Shown here: in pieces, positions 17,567 through 27,630 of the stretch
Layout of the letters: each line of letters starts with the position of its first letter
Numbering within the stretch: the first letter of the stretch is position 1
Origin: Pseudomonas sp. B21-040
GTDB taxonomy: Bacteria; Pseudomonadota; Gammaproteobacteria; Pseudomonadales; Pseudomonadaceae
Direction: 5' to 3'
Assembly (NCBI RefSeq): GCF_024748695.1
Contig: NZ_CP087176.1
Coordinates: 48,501 to 112,500 of the forward strand
Length of the DNA: 64,000 bases
Notes under the pieces: model-generated
Told to the model about the DNA's origin: nothing
Seen by the model: only the letters and a program-made list of their open reading frames with translations
The model's database searches: none
Made by a program: the position numbers and the translations under genes

Positions 17567-18283
17567 ATGAAGTCGTTCGCCTCCCGTTATCTGCTCCTTG
17601 TCGCATTTTCTTTGCTGCTGGGTGCCTGCCAAAGCACGCCACCGGCGGCCCAAGGGGCCACTGATGCGCGGGCTACGGCCATCGCGCAGCTGGAACAAAA
17701 CATCGCCAGTGATGAATTGGCCACCGCCGAAGACCAGCTGGCGACGTTGCAAGCCGAATCGCCCAACGATCCGTCCCTTGAGCCCTACCAGCGACAACTG
17801 GCCGAGGCTTATCTTCGTCGCAGCCAGATCGTGCTGCAAAAAGGCGACGTGAATGCCGCCGCCACCGCTCTGAGCCGTGCCCGTGCCCTGATGCCCAAGG
17901 CGCCAGCGCTGACCGGTGGAGTCAACGGCGCAATCACTCAGGCCCGCAAGGCTGAGCTGGATAAAGCCGAAGCGGCTCTCAAGGCTGCCGAAGCCCAGCC
18001 AAAGGCCAAAGTCATCGATCCGACGGCTGAAAGCACCACGGTTGCGTTGAATATCTCCGATATGAGCCAGTTACGTCGCCAACTGGATGCTATTGCCGCC
18101 GATGTGGTGCATTTTCAATGCGATGTGAGCATTCAGGCGCCGCGCACCGATGATTACCCCTGGCTGGCCACACTGCTGACCAAACGAGTGAAGAAACTGG
18201 ATTCGGACTTCGATTTGAAGCTGGAGAAACAGATCCTGCGTAACATTCCGGCGCAAATGGTCTTGAGCCCTCGTAAACCTTAG
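17567..18283 (+). CDS. PA5502-family lipoprotein of unknown function
   Basis: A 238-residue protein with a lipoprotein signal ending L-L-L-G-A-C-Q (Cys near residue 21), so it should be membrane-anchored on the periplasmic side. The body is Ala/Gln/Glu-rich and helical, with a TPR-like section (about 40-110), then a more conserved C-terminal part (about 150-238) with D-Y-P-W-L-A-T-L. It lies 37 bases after znuB on the same strand, a position conserved in Pseudomonas. A link to zinc uptake is possible but not shown by any motif. Confidence 0.8.
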   Translation: MKSFASRYLLLVAFSLLLGACQSTPPAAQGATDARATAIAQLEQNIASDELATAEDQLATLQAESPNDPSLEPYQRQLAEAYLRRSQIVLQKGDVNAAATALSRARALMPKAPALTGGVNGAITQARKAELDKAEAALKAAEAQPKAKVIDPTAESTTVALNISDMSQLRRQLDAIAADVVHFQCDVSIQAPRTDDYPWLATLLTKRVKKLDSDFDLKLEKQILRNIPAQMVLSPRKP

Positions 18284-18287
18284 AGGT

Positions 18288-18350
18288 TTCGCGAGCAGGC
18301 TCGCTCCCTCAGGATGATCATCGCTGATCTATGTGGGAGCGAGCCTCCCT
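18288..18350. repeat. REP doublet between the lipoprotein gene and katE
   Basis: Arms AGGCTCGCTCCC (18297-18308) and GGGAGCGAGCCT (18334-18345) form an inverted pair of the GCGAGCAGGCTCGCTCCC type. It lies between the two convergent genes. Confidence 0.8.
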
Positions 18351-18363
18351 GTAACACAAGTCT

Positions 18364-20502
18364 TCAGGCCGGAATTCCCTTGGCCTTAGGCTCTCGATCC
18401 CACACCCGATGCTGCCCGATTGCCGCAAAAAACGGCTTGATCAGCTTGGCGTCCGTCCCGACGACCAACCCCGCATCAACCTTCAGCTTCAAGACATCCA
18501 GCAACTGTTTGGCCTCGCCTTGCAGAGCGATCGCCTTCAGGTGCTTGTACGCCTCCAGCAGGTAATGCAGCGCCACGCCATCGCTGCTCAATGCCTTGAT
18601 CGACGCCGCGCCACCGGGCACGAACACTGCGTCGAACGCCACTGAAGGCAAGCCTTCCATCGAAGCATCCACCGGCAACGTTTTGCCATCGGCGGTGCTC
18701 ACCGGGGCTGAGCTTGGGCCGAGCAATTTGGCGTGCGCCCCTTCCGCTTTCAATGCCCTCTTCATCGCTTCAATGGCTGCACCATCGACACCATTCGCTG
18801 CGAGTATCGCCACTTTCCGGGTTTTTATATGCCCCGGCAGGAGGTTGGCCTGGCTCAATGCCGGCGAGCGCTCCAGGGTGATTTTCGGCACGTCGACGGT
18901 CCCGGTCTTCGGCGCTGGCAGCCCTAGATTGGCGGCTACTCGCCTGGCCAGTTCCAGATCGATATTGGCCAGGATTTCATTCACCTCCCGCGCCCGGATG
19001 ACCTCCCGCTCCACCTTGCCGAGTTCAAAGCTGTAAGCCGCAATGATGTGTTCTTGTTCGTGCTTGCTCATGCTGTGAAAGAACAGGCGCGCCTGGGAGA
19101 AGTGTTCGCTGAACGACTCGCTGCGCTGACGGATCTTGTTGGCGTCGATGCGCTCCGGATAGCTCTCGAAACCGCCATCCTGCGCGGCGGGCGGTGTTTC
19201 TTTCGGCCAGCCACCGTCGATCGAGTTCGGTTCGTAAGCTGCGCGGCCCTTGTCGATGGTGGTGCGGTGCATCGCATCGCGCTGACCGTTATGGAACGGC
19301 GCCACCGGCCGGTTGATCGGGATCTCATGAAAGTTCGGCCCGCCGAGTCGGCTGATTTGCGTGTCGGTGTAGGAAAACAGTCGACCTTGCAGCAGCGGAT
19401 CGTTGGAGAAATCGATCCCCGGCACGATATGGCCCGGGCAGAACGCGACCTGTTCGGTCTCGGCGAAGAAGTTGTCCGGGTTGCGGTTGAGTACCATCTT
19501 GCCCAACGGCGTAATCGGCACCAGTTCCTCTGGAATCAGCTTGGTCGGATCAAGAATGTCGAAGTCAAAACTGTGCTCGTTTTCCTCTTCGATGATCTGC
19601 ACACCCAATTCCCACTCTGGGTAATCGCCCCTCTCGATGGCTTCCCAGAGGTCGCGACGATGGTAATCGGTGTCTTTGCCGGCAAGCTTTTGCGCCTCAT
19701 CCCACACCAGCGAGCAGGTGCCGGCGGTGGGGCGCCAGTGAAATTTGACGAAGCGCGATTTGCCTTCGGCGTTGATCATCCGGAACGTGTGAACACCGAA
19801 GCCTTGCATGCTGCGCAGGCTTTTCGGGATCGCCCGGTCGGACATGGCCCAGATCACCATGTGCGCCGACTCCGGCACCAGGGAGACGAAGTCCCAGAAC
19901 GTGTCATGTGCCGAGCCGCCCGTAGGCATTTCGTTGTGTGGCTCGGGTTTTACCGCATGCACGAAGTCAGGAAACTTGATCGCGTCCTGTATGAAAAACA
20001 CCGGCATGTTGTTGCCCACCAGGTCGAAGTTGCCTTCTTCGGTGAAGAACTTCACGGCGAAACCTCGAACATCCCGCACGGTATCGCCTGACCCGCGTGG
20101 CCCCTGTACCGTGGAAAAACGCGTGAATACTGGCGTCTTCTTACCCGGATCCTGCAGGAAACCAGCCTTGGTCAACACAGAATGGTTTTCGTATGCCTGG
20201 AAGTAACCATGCGCGCCGGTTCCGCGAGCATGGACGATGCGTTCGGGAATGCGTTCATGGTCAAAGTGCGTGATTTTCTCACGCATGATGAAGTCTTCCA
20301 GCAGCGAAGGCCCGCGGGCGCCGGCTTTCAGGGTGTTCTGGTTGTCCGATACCTTCACGCCCTGATTGGTGCGCAGGGCCTGGTCGGTGGCGTCGGAGCG
20401 AAATTTTTCCAGGCTGTCGAGCTTGGCATTGGTGTTGCCCCGGTCCGGGGCATCGGTACCGGCCATTGCGCTTTTGTTTGCGGCAGGCTTCTTGATGCTC
20501 AT
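18364..20502 (-). CDS. katE: Large-subunit catalase HPII (KatE)
   Basis: Decomposes hydrogen peroxide; the large-subunit type is usually stationary-phase induced. The 712-residue protein has the catalytic histidine in [15 protein letters not shown] in the [10 protein letters not shown] segment, and the proximal haem region [12 protein letters not shown]-terminal flavodoxin/amidotransferase-like domain (about 560-712) marks the HPII class. The ATG at 20502 has the ribosome site CGAGGAG nine bases upstream; an in-frame extension to 20562 lacks one. I recall no catalase at this spot in PAO1, so it is likely a lineage-specific placement, with a REP element at its 3' side. Confidence 0.93.
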   Translation of the reverse strand: MSIKKPAANKSAMAGTDAPDRGNTNAKLDSLEKFRSDATDQALRTNQGVKVSDNQNTLKAGARGPSLLEDFIMREKITHFDHERIPERIVHARGTGAHGYFQAYENHSVLTKAGFLQDPGKKTPVFTRFSTVQGPRGSGDTVRDVRGFAVKFFTEEGNFDLVGNNMPVFFIQDAIKFPDFVHAVKPEPHNEMPTGGSAHDTFWDFVSLVPESAHMVIWAMSDRAIPKSLRSMQGFGVHTFRMINAEGKSRFVKFHWRPTAGTCSLVWDEAQKLAGKDTDYHRRDLWEAIERGDYPEWELGVQIIEEENEHSFDFDILDPTKLIPEELVPITPLGKMVLNRNPDNFFAETEQVAFCPGHIVPGIDFSNDPLLQGRLFSYTDTQISRLGGPNFHEIPINRPVAPFHNGQRDAMHRTTIDKGRAAYEPNSIDGGWPKETPPAAQDGGFESYPERIDANKIRQRSESFSEHFSQARLFFHSMSKHEQEHIIAAYSFELGKVEREVIRAREVNEILANIDLELARRVAANLGLPAPKTGTVDVPKITLERSPALSQANLLPGHIKTRKVAILAANGVDGAAIEAMKRALKAEGAHAKLLGPSSAPVSTADGKTLPVDASMEGLPSVAFDAVFVPGGAASIKALSSDGVALHYLLEAYKHLKAIALQGEAKQLLDVLKLKVDAGLVVGTDAKLIKPFFAAIGQHRVWDREPKAKGIPA

Positions 20503-20764
20503 CAGGCTAAACTCCTCGTTCGATTCCCGCCGAAGCCAGGACTCTGTGCATTCCCCAGGCACGGCACCGGGGGCGTTTTCGAGTTGCCTTATTAGTGACT
20601 GATGGGGTTTTTAGCCGTTCCTTTTTTATGACCTTTGATCGCGTTATTGCCAAATCGAAGGATGAATGCGGAATAAATGCTAATAACCTCTATACGGACA
20701 GGCTAAAATGCGCGCCCGGCTAACCGCTGATCCTTTTTCTAACGCGCCCCACAAGGTTCGCTAC

Positions 20765-21772
20765 GTGATCGAGTTTCAAAACGTCCACAAAACCTACCGC
20801 GTCGCCGGTAAGGATATTCCCGCCCTGCATCCGACCAGTCTGACGATTGAGAACGGTCAGGTTTTCGGCCTGATCGGTCATTCCGGTGCGGGAAAAAGTA
20901 CCCTGCTGCGTCTGATCAATCGCCTGGAGAACTCCAGTGGCGGCAAGATCATCGTCGACGGCGAAGAAGTCACCGCGCTGGATGCCAACAGCCTGCGACG
21001 CTTCCGTCAGCAAGTCGGGATGATTTTCCAGCACTTCAACCTGCTGGCGTCCAAGACAGTGGCCGACAATGTCGCGTTGCCGTTGACCCTGGCCGGCGAA
21101 CTGTCGCGCAGCGAGATCGACCTGCGGGTGGCCGAATTGCTGGCGCGGGTGGGTTTGTCCGACCACGCCAAAAAGTACCCGGCTCAGTTGTCCGGTGGCC
21201 AGAAGCAGCGCGTCGGCATTGCCCGTGCCCTGGCGACCAAACCGAAAATCCTGCTGTGCGATGAAGCCACCAGCGCCCTGGACCCACAGACCACGGCGTC
21301 GGTCCTGCAGTTGCTGGCCGAGATCAACCGCGAGCTGAAGCTGACCATCGTGTTGATCACTCACGAAATGGACGTGATTCGCCGAGTCTGCGACCAGGTC
21401 GCGGTGATGGACGCCGGTGTGATCGTCGAGCAAGGTTCGGTGGCCGAGGTGTTCCTGCATCCGAAGCACCCGACCACCAAGCGTTTTGTGCAAGAAGACG
21501 AGCAGATCGACGAAAGCGAACAGCGCGACGACTTCGCTCATGTGCCGGGCCGCATCGTACGCCTGACCTTCCAGGGCGAAGCGACCTACGCGCCACTGCT
21601 GGGCACCGTCGCCCGCGAAACGGGTGTGGACTACAGCATCCTGGCCGGTCGTATCGACCGCATCAAAGACATCCCCTACGGGCAACTGACCCTGGCCGTC
21701 ACCGGTGGCGACATGGAGGCGGCGTTTGCCCGCTTCACCGCGGCTGACGTTCACATGGAGGTGCTGCGCTGA
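20765..21772 (+). CDS. metN: D/L-methionine ABC transporter ATPase MetN
   Basis: ATPase of the methionine importer. Walker A is G-H-S-G-A-G-K-S-T, the signature is L-S-G-G-Q-K-Q-R-V, and Walker B is I-L-L-C-D-E-A. The switch histidine is in V-L-I-T-H-E-M. A C-terminal NIL (ACT-like) regulatory domain (about 255-335) binds methionine in the family and gives feedback inhibition. The start is taken as the GTG at 20765 (M-I-E-F-Q-N-V), with AAGG eight bases upstream; the longer frame from the ATG at 20708 adds residues not seen in homologues. The stop overlaps the metI start. Confidence 0.93.
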   Translation: MIEFQNVHKTYRVAGKDIPALHPTSLTIENGQVFGLIGHSGAGKSTLLRLINRLENSSGGKIIVDGEEVTALDANSLRRFRQQVGMIFQHFNLLASKTVADNVALPLTLAGELSRSEIDLRVAELLARVGLSDHAKKYPAQLSGGQKQRVGIARALATKPKILLCDEATSALDPQTTASVLQLLAEINRELKLTIVLITHEMDVIRRVCDQVAVMDAGVIVEQGSVAEVFLHPKHPTTKRFVQEDEQIDESEQRDDFAHVPGRIVRLTFQGEATYAPLLGTVARETGVDYSILAGRIDRIKDIPYGQLTLAVTGGDMEAAFARFTAADVHMEVLR

Positions 21773-22446
21773 TGGAAGTCCTGACAAGTTTCTTCGTTAA
21801 TATCGATTGGTACGAAATCTGGCTGGCCACCGGCGACACGTTGATGATGCTCGGCGGTTCCTTACTGTTCACTGTATTGCTCGGCTTGCCGCTGGGCGTG
21901 CTGCTGTTCTTGTGCAGCCCGCGCCAGTTGCTGGAAGCCAAAGGCGTCTACGCGATACTGTCGCTGATGGTGAACGTGCTGCGTTCGCTGCCCTTCATCA
22001 TTTTGCTGATTGTGATGATCCCGTTCACCGTGTTGATCACCGGCACATCGCTGGGCGTCGCGGGTGCGATCCCACCGCTGGTGGTGGGCGCCACGCCGTT
22101 CTTTGCGCGACTGGTGGAAACCGCATTGCGTGAAGTGGATCGCGGCATCATCGAAGCCACCCAGGCCATGGGCGCGACGACGCGTCAGATCATCACCAAT
22201 GCCTTGCTGCCAGAAGCCCGTCCCGGCATCTTCGCCGCGATTACGGTGACAGCGATTACGCTGGTGTCCTATACGGCAATGGCCGGTGTAGTCGGCGCTG
22301 GTGGCCTGGGCGACCTGGCGATCCGTTTTGGTTATCAGCGTTTCCAGCCCGACGTGATGGTTGTGACGGTGTTGCTGCTGCTGGTGCTGGTTCAGGTGCT
22401 GCAAACCTTTGGCGACAAGTTGGTTGTCCATTTTTCCAGAAAATAA
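21772..22446 (+). CDS. metI: Methionine ABC transporter permease MetI
   Basis: Inner-membrane permease, 224 residues with about five hydrophobic helices. The cytoplasmic coupling motif appears in the E-A-T-Q-A-M-G-A-T segment, which matches the EAA motif of the family. Its ATG shares one base with the metN stop (TGATG), indicating translational coupling. It lies 77 bases before metQ. Confidence 0.93.
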   Translation: MEVLTSFFVNIDWYEIWLATGDTLMMLGGSLLFTVLLGLPLGVLLFLCSPRQLLEAKGVYAILSLMVNVLRSLPFIILLIVMIPFTVLITGTSLGVAGAIPPLVVGATPFFARLVETALREVDRGIIEATQAMGATTRQIITNALLPEARPGIFAAITVTAITLVSYTAMAGVVGAGGLGDLAIRFGYQRFQPDVMVVTVLLLLVLVQVLQTFGDKLVVHFSRK

Positions 22447-22523
22447 AGAATTCTCGTCAATAACAAATGAGCCGGCCATTCGCTGGCAGGCGCCAGACGG
22501 GCGCCTTATATGGAGTTAGCTGA

Positions 22524-23294
22524 ATGAAAAAACTACTTGTCGCGTTCGCTGCTGTTGCGGCCTTCTCCGCCCACGCAGACACCCTGACTGTCGCTGCCAC
22601 CCCGGTCCCGCACGCAGAAATCCTCGAATTCGTGAAGCCGGCCCTGGCCAAAGAAGGCGTGGACCTGAAGGTCAAAGTCTTCACCGACTACATTCAGCCG
22701 AACGTGCAGGTAGCGGAAAAACGTCTGGACGCCAACTTCTTCCAGCACCAGCCGTACCTCGATGAGTTCAACAAGGCCAAGGGCACCAACCTGGTTTCCG
22801 TGGTCGGTGTGCACCTGGAGCCGCTGGGCGCGTACTCCAGCAAGTACAAAACCCTCGCCGAGGTGCCGGGTGGTGCCAACGTGGTGATCCCGAATGACGC
22901 CACCAATGGCGGCCGTGCGCTCTTGCTGTTGGAGAAGGCTGGCCTGATCAAGTTGAAGGACTCGAACAACATCCTGTCGACCGTGAAGGACATCACCGAG
23001 AACTCCAAGGACCTGAAATTCCGTGAACTGGAAGCCGCGACCATCCCACGCGTGCTGACCCAGGTCGACCTGGCGCTGATCAACACCAACTACGCGCTGG
23101 AAGCCAAGCTCGATCCAGCCAAGGACGCGCTGGTCATCGAAGGCAGCGACTCGCCATACGTGAACATCCTCGTGGCCCGTCCGGACGACAAGGACAGCGA
23201 CGCGATGAAGAAACTGGTTGCCGCGCTGCACAGCCCGGAAGTCAAAGCCTTCATCCTCGAGAAGTACAAAGGCGCGGTAGTGCCGGCGTTCTGA
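22524..23294 (+). CDS. metQ: Methionine-binding protein MetQ
   Basis: Periplasmic methionine-binding protein of the NlpA/MetQ family, 256 residues. It has a signal peptide ending A-H-A-D (about residue 19), without a lipobox cysteine, so it is probably soluble and not a lipoprotein as in Escherichia coli. The mature chain shows V-A-A-T-P-V-P-H-A-E-I-L and N-F-F-Q-H-Q-P-Y-L, both typical. An AGTTAG-like ribosome site is weak. It ends the metNIQ operon with a strong terminator. Confidence 0.93.
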   Translation: MKKLLVAFAAVAAFSAHADTLTVAATPVPHAEILEFVKPALAKEGVDLKVKVFTDYIQPNVQVAEKRLDANFFQHQPYLDEFNKAKGTNLVSVVGVHLEPLGAYSSKYKTLAEVPGGANVVIPNDATNGGRALLLLEKAGLIKLKDSNNILSTVKDITENSKDLKFRELEAATIPRVLTQVDLALINTNYALEAKLDPAKDALVIEGSDSPYVNILVARPDDKDSDAMKKLVAALHSPEVKAFILEKYKGAVVPAF

Positions 23295-23310
23295 TTGTCT
23301 GAACGCAACG

Positions 23311-23343
23311 AAAAAGGGGACGCCATGTGCGTCCCCTTTTTTT
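23311..23343 (+). terminator. Terminator of metNIQ
   Basis: A GGGGACGC / GCGTCCCC stem with a 4-base loop is flanked by A5 and followed by a run of seven T, 16 bases after the metQ stop. The A/T flanks let it work in both directions, serving the convergent SCO gene less directly. Confidence 0.88.
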
Positions 23344-23361
23344 GTGCCAAAACACCGCTCC

Positions 23362-23431
23362 CTGTAGGAGCACGGCTTGCCGGCGATGGCATCCTTGAGA
23401 CCGCCATCGCCGGCAAGCCGTGCTCCTACAG
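23362..23431. repeat. Long REP-type inverted repeat, TGTAGGAGC family
   Basis: Two 29-base arms beginning CTGTAGGAGCACGGCTTGCC are perfectly inverted around 12 bases, between the convergent metQ and SCO genes. The outer TGTAGGAGC sequence differs from the CGCTCCCACA type seen elsewhere in the window. Confidence 0.85.
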
Positions 23432-23444
23432 AAAAGCGTGGTGA

Positions 23445-24080
23445 TTATTTGCGGTTAAGCATCACCGGCAACTGCGCCACCAGCTTCGCATTGTTCAGCG
23501 GCGCCCGAATAAACCCTCGCTGTGTGCCATCCGGGCCGATTACCGCCAGGTTGCCACTGTGATCAACCGTGTAGTTCGGTTTGCTGGTGTCGGCCGGAAT
23601 AAACGGAATGCTCACGGCGTTGGCCAGCTTCTGAATGTCATCCACCGAGGAAGCGGTCAGGCCTTTGAACTGTGGATCGAAGTAGCCCAGGTACTGCTTG
23701 AGCTGAGGCGGGGTATCGCGGTTCGGGTCGACGCTGACCAGGATGATCTGCAGTTTGGCCACCGCCTCGGGTGGCAGCTCGCTTTTGATCTGACGCAACT
23801 GGGCGAGGGTGGTCGGGCAGATATCCGGGCAGAAGGTGTAGCCGAAGAACAGCAGGCTCCACTTGTCTTTCAGCTGATTGACCGTCACTGGATTGCCGTC
23901 CTGATCGGTCATTTTCACGTCAGGCAAGTTGCGACTTTGCGGCAGCAGGATGATCCCCGCGTCGATCAGTGCCGTCGGGTCGCCCTGGCCTTTACCAGAC
24001 AGCACTTTGTTGATGGTCAGGCCCAGAACCAGTGCGATCAGGGCGACGAGAATGAAGACGGTTTTCTGGGTTCGAGTCAT
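23445..24080 (-). CDS. SCO1/SenC copper chaperone for cytochrome oxidase
   Basis: Thioredoxin-fold protein that delivers copper to the CuA site of oxidase subunit II. The 211-residue protein has an N-terminal membrane anchor (about 7-26) and the copper motif C-P-D-I-C at 84-88, with the third ligand His in V-D-H-S-G-N. The ATG at 24080 gives the M-T-R-T-Q-K start and overlaps the ctaB stop by four bases; the much longer open frame upstream is only antisense-type noise across ctaB. It is the last gene of the cox cluster. Confidence 0.92.
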   Translation of the reverse strand: MTRTQKTVFILVALIALVLGLTINKVLSGKGQGDPTALIDAGIILLPQSRNLPDVKMTDQDGNPVTVNQLKDKWSLLFFGYTFCPDICPTTLAQLRQIKSELPPEAVAKLQIILVSVDPNRDTPPQLKQYLGYFDPQFKGLTASSVDDIQKLANAVSIPFIPADTSKPNYTVDHSGNLAVIGPDGTQRGFIRAPLNNAKLVAQLPVMLNRK

Positions 24081-24976
24081 AGGTTCAACAGTAAGTAGTG
24101 GTCTACGAGCAGCGCGATAAACAGCAGGAACAAGTAGTAAATAGAATACTTGAACGTGTTGATCGCCGCGTGCGGCCGGGTGCCACGGTACAGCACCACG
24201 GCCCATTGCAGAAACCTTGCGCCCAGCACCACGGCGCAAGCCAGGTAGAGCAGGCCGCTCATGTGGATCACGTAGGGCATCAGGCTGACGGCCAGCAACG
24301 CTAAGGTATAAAGCAGGATGTGCACCTTGGTGTAGTGCTCGCCATGGGTGACCGGCAGCATTGGAATGTCGGCCTTGGCGTATTCCTCTTTGCGGTGAAT
24401 CGCCAGCGCCCAGAAGTGCGGCGGGGTCCAGGCGAAAATGATCAGCACCAGCAGCAGCGGTTCGGCGCTGACGTGTCCGGTGGCAGCGGTCCAGCCAAGC
24501 AACGGCGGGGCTGCCCCGGCCAGGCCGCCGATGACGATGTTCTGCGGGGTCGCACGTTTCAGGAAACCGGTGTAGACCACTGCATACCCGAGCAGCGATG
24601 CGAGGGTCAGCCAGGCGGTCAGCGGATTGGTGAACGCCAGCAACAAGGCCTGACCCAGCACGGCCAGCACCAGGGCAAACGTCAGCGCAGAGGCCGGTGA
24701 CACCCGGCCTTGCGCCAACGGACGTTTGTGCGTGCGTGCCATGATCGTATCGATGCGCCGGTCCACCACATGGTTGACGGCCGCGGCGCCACCGGCACAC
24801 AAGGCGATCCCCAGATTGCCGAACACCAGCACCGTCCATGGCACCCCGGCACGGGTCGCGAGGAACATGCCGACCAGCGAGGTGATGAGCATCAGCACCA
24901 CCACTTTCGGCTTGGTCAGCTCCAGGTAGTCACGCCAGATCGCCTGACTGTGACGTTCGCCGATCAATGTCGCCAT
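24077..24976 (-). CDS. ctaB: Protohaem IX farnesyltransferase (haem O synthase)
   Basis: Converts protohaem to haem O with farnesyl diphosphate, needed for haem A of the aa3 oxidase. The 299 residues form about nine membrane helices. The prenyl-binding motif reads N-H-V-V-D-R-R-I-D and continues M-A-R-T-H-K-R-P-L. It overlaps ctaA by 13 bases at the start and the SCO gene by four at the end. The product could also be named CyoE; ctaB is used because of the cox context. Confidence 0.94.
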   Translation of the reverse strand: MATLIGERHSQAIWRDYLELTKPKVVVLMLITSLVGMFLATRAGVPWTVLVFGNLGIALCAGGAAAVNHVVDRRIDTIMARTHKRPLAQGRVSPASALTFALVLAVLGQALLLAFTNPLTAWLTLASLLGYAVVYTGFLKRATPQNIVIGGLAGAAPPLLGWTAATGHVSAEPLLLVLIIFAWTPPHFWALAIHRKEEYAKADIPMLPVTHGEHYTKVHILLYTLALLAVSLMPYVIHMSGLLYLACAVVLGARFLQWAVVLYRGTRPHAAINTFKYSIYYLFLLFIALLVDHYLLLNL

Positions 24977-26043
24977 GGCATCTCTCCTTTTATTGTTATG
25001 GGCCCGGCTGAGTGTTTACGCGGGCTGAAGTGCCAACGGGCGAGGGATTGCTGCTTGACCCGAACCAGACTGGTCCGTGCGTGATAATTGACCAGCACCA
25101 TCGTCAGCAGGAGTGCCGCGCCGCCCGCGTTGTGGGCGACGGCCACCGGTAGCGGCAGATGGAACAGCACGTTGCTGATTCCAAGGGTGATTTGTGCAGT
25201 GAGTGCGATCAGCACCATCCCTGCAAGACGCGTCATGCCGACGGCTTTCAGTTGCCAGGCGAGCCCGAGCAGCACCAGCGTGACCAGCAACGCGCCAATT
25301 CGGTGGGTCAGATGAATCGCGGTACGGGCATCGCTGTCCAGTTGTCCACCAAGGTAATTGGGGCCGATGTGTTGAGTCAGATGAAAGCCGTTGGCGAAAT
25401 CGGCCGGTGGCATCCATTGTCCATGACAGGTCGGGAAATCGATGCAGGCCACGGCGGCATAGTTGGAACTGACCCAGCCACCGAGGGCAATTTGCAGGAT
25501 CACCAGCAGCAACCCTGCCGTCGCCCAATACTGCAAACGCCGTGGCACGGTCAGCGCCGGCAATACGCCCGACAGGCGCAACGTCAGTAAAAACAACAAA
25601 CTCAGCGTCGCAAACCCGCCGAGCAAATGCCCGGTGACCACTTGCGGCCAGAGCTTGAGCGTCACCGTCCACATGCCGAACGCGGCTTGGGCGAACACCA
25701 CCGCCAGCAAGAACAATGGCAACTTCACCGGTTGCCCCGGATGACGACGGTGCACCCAGGCCCGGCCCGCCAGGATCGAAATCAACAGCCCCAACGTACC
25801 GGCGAAGTAGCGGTGGACCATCTCGTTCCAGCCTTTATGGGCTTCGACCGGAGCATCGGGAAAGTGCAATTCGGCATGCGCCAGTTGGGCTTCGCTTTTC
25901 GGCACGCTGATAAAACCGTAGCAACCGGGCCAGTCCGGGCAGCCGAGGCCGGCGTGGGTCAGGCGGGTGTAGGCGCCGAGCAACACCACAATCAGTGCCA
26001 GCAAGGTGGCAAACAGCGCGAGGCGAAATCCAGGTTTGGCCAT
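24964..26043 (-). CDS. ctaA: Haem A synthase (CtaA/COX15)
   Basis: Oxidises the C8 methyl of haem O to give haem A. The 359 residues contain about eight membrane helices. Conserved histidines are seen in [32 protein letters not shown] and the C-terminal I-H-L-T-H-R-I-G. A periplasmic cysteine pair lies in the C-I-D-F-P-T-C-H loop. It lies ten bases after the CX3C protein gene and overlaps ctaB. Confidence 0.92.
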   Translation of the reverse strand: MAKPGFRLALFATLLALIVVLLGAYTRLTHAGLGCPDWPGCYGFISVPKSEAQLAHAELHFPDAPVEAHKGWNEMVHRYFAGTLGLLISILAGRAWVHRRHPGQPVKLPLFLLAVVFAQAAFGMWTVTLKLWPQVVTGHLLGGFATLSLLFLLTLRLSGVLPALTVPRRLQYWATAGLLLVILQIALGGWVSSNYAAVACIDFPTCHGQWMPPADFANGFHLTQHIGPNYLGGQLDSDARTAIHLTHRIGALLVTLVLLGLAWQLKAVGMTRLAGMVLIALTAQITLGISNVLFHLPLPVAVAHNAGGAALLLTMVLVNYHARTSLVRVKQQSLARWHFSPRKHSAGPITIKGEMPWRH

Positions 26044-26053
26044 GACGATGCCC

Positions 26054-26647
26054 TTATCCGATGTTCGACAGTTTCAGCAGATGACGCAGGTCGTTAAGCA
26101 GATCCTTGCCCTTCACCGTCGGGTCATAAAGCAGCACCAGGTTGCCGTGCGGGTCGATGATCCACAGTTGCGGTGCAGTTTTATCCCCTGTCGTCTTGCT
26201 GAAAGTGGTCAGGTCCATGGGGTAGCGTTGTAGTTGAGGATACTCGCGGGTCAGCTTGGCGTCGTACTCGCTGCTCAGCGGTTGCGCGGCAGCCAAGGCG
26301 TGGCTGGCGCGGGAGGCATCGCGGCCAAGGCCGATCTGGATTTGTCGCGCCAGGTACACCAGTTGCTGGCAGTCGACCGAGCAATCCTTGGGCGCCGTTA
26401 CCAGCAACTGCCAGCGATCCTCTTGTGCCTGCACACCCAGATCGGCGCGTGTCTGGCCGTTACCGATCAGCTCGCCGTGATAGCTGCGACCCTCCGGCAC
26501 CCAGAACTGCAGTTTGTACATGCCGGTGGCGAGGATCATCGGACCGATCACCCCGAGCAAAATCAGCAGCAGCTGAAAGCGGCCCTTGCGTCGACTCGCC
26601 GGTGTTTTCGCCTCAGACATGTTGGGTGGATTCATGGCCGCTCCCAT
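26054..26647 (-). CDS. Cox-cluster membrane-anchored protein with CX3C motif, function unknown
   Basis: A 197-residue protein with one membrane helix (about 22-43) and a periplasmic domain. The domain holds C-S-V-D-C (CX3C), and later P-Q-L-W-I-I-D-P-H-G-N-L-V-L, a stretch that reads like the strand-turn of SCO/thioredoxin folds. It may be a degenerate relative of SCO that assists oxidase assembly, though I cannot confirm this. The ATG at 26647 has AGGAG seven bases upstream and overlaps the 3' end of the SURF1 gene by 35 bases. It occupies the position of PA0111 in PAO1. Confidence 0.75.
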   Translation of the reverse strand: MGAAMNPPNMSEAKTPASRRKGRFQLLLILLGVIGPMILATGMYKLQFWVPEGRSYHGELIGNGQTRADLGVQAQEDRWQLLVTAPKDCSVDCQQLVYLARQIQIGLGRDASRASHALAAAQPLSSEYDAKLTREYPQLQRYPMDLTTFSKTTGDKTAPQLWIIDPHGNLVLLYDPTVKGKDLLNDLRHLLKLSNIG

Positions 26648-27353
26648 GGTGTTTCTCCTTTGCGTTGTGCCAGCCGAGATAGAGATAAAGGCCGAACAGG
26701 GCGAGCGACATGGCGAACCACTGCACGGCATAAGCGAGGTGTTTTTCCGGCCCCATGGCCACTACTGGCCAATCGGCCTGGTAGGACGTGGGGCCGGTTT
26801 CTTCACGTAATTCGTAGGCGAACCCTGCACGGTTCAGCGCCGTCCACAGCTTGGCCGGCTCAACGGCGGTCACCAGTTGTGGCCAGGTCGTGGTGCTCGG
26901 ATCGGCATGCAACTGGAAGGTCGCGCCGGGGGACACGTAGACCGAGGCGTCAAGGCTCAAGGCCTCTTCAGGTGTAGTGAACTGCGGCGGTATGCGCCGG
27001 TCCGGCCAGGGCAGCCAGCCGCGATTGACCAGCAACCAGAACCCGGACGCCTGGTCCTGAAACGGTTGCAATAGCTCAACGCCGACCTTGCCGTTACGCT
27101 GGCGGTTGTCCAGCAGCAGGCTGTGCGCGGCATCGAATTGGCCGTGCAAGTGAACCCGGCGAAAGGCCGGGTCTTCGGTGTGTTGCAACTCGGTGCTGGC
27201 CATCGGTTCGGCGGCGCGGCGCTCGGCATAGCTTTGCAGCAACGCGCTTTTCTCCGCGCCTCGGCCCAGTTGCCAGAACCCGAGCGACACCAGCAGCGGC
27301 AGCAATGCTGCCACCACCAGGGTCGGCACGATGCCCGGCCGGAAGCGCTTCAT
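26613..27353 (-). CDS. SURF1-family cytochrome oxidase assembly protein
   Basis: Helps insert haem A into oxidase subunit I. The 246-residue protein has the expected two terminal membrane helices (about 8-27 and 212-232) with a periplasmic domain between. Family motifs are L-G-F-W-Q-L-G-R near the N-terminus, V-N-R-G-W-L-P in the middle and H-L-A-Y-A-V-Q-W-F-A near the end. The ATG at 27353 is chosen; the longer upstream frame lacks homologous sequence and crosses the divergent small gene. Confidence 0.9.
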   Translation of the reverse strand: MKRFRPGIVPTLVVAALLPLLVSLGFWQLGRGAEKSALLQSYAERRAAEPMASTELQHTEDPAFRRVHLHGQFDAAHSLLLDNRQRNGKVGVELLQPFQDQASGFWLLVNRGWLPWPDRRIPPQFTTPEEALSLDASVYVSPGATFQLHADPSTTTWPQLVTAVEPAKLWTALNRAGFAYELREETGPTSYQADWPVVAMGPEKHLAYAVQWFAMSLALFGLYLYLGWHNAKEKHHGSGHESTQHV

Positions 27354-27423
27354 GGCGAGGCCAAAAAGTCGCTGGTCGCGATAGCTATACTCAAGTGCAT
27401 CGCCTTTCCCCCGGAGTCTCACC

Positions 27424-27627
27424 ATGCTCAAAGCAGCCATCGTCCTGATGCTGATTGCCACGGTTGTCAGCCTGTTCAGCGGCCTGTTTTTTCTGGTCAA
27501 GGACGACAGCAGCTCAAACCGCCTCGTCATTGCCTTGAGTGTTCGTGTGGCCTTGGCCGCTGTCACCGTCGGCTTGATCGCCTGGGGCTTCTTCAGTGGC
27601 CAGTTGGTGTCGCACGCGCCTTGGTAA
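27424..27627 (+). CDS. Small twin-helix membrane protein (DUF2909)
   Basis: A 67-residue protein made almost entirely of two hydrophobic segments (about 4-24 and 38-60) joined by a charged K-D-D-S-S-S-N-R loop. This is the DUF2909 pattern. It is on the plus strand, opposite to the surrounding cox genes, in the same place as PA0109. It may be an oxidase accessory peptide, but the opposite orientation argues that it is regulated separately. An ATG with CCCCCGGAG upstream supports translation. Confidence 0.8.
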   Translation: MLKAAIVLMLIATVVSLFSGLFFLVKDDSSSNRLVIALSVRVALAAVTVGLIAWGFFSGQLVSHAPW

Positions 27628-27630
27628 GCC

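Noticed and set aside
20720..21787. 355-codon minus-strand frame across metN
   Set aside because: It is antisense to metN, whose Walker and signature motifs are clear.
24080..24839. Upstream extension of the SCO reading frame through ctaB
   Set aside because: The extension is out of frame with ctaB and rich in Arg/Ala/Gly; SCO begins properly at 24080 with a membrane anchor.
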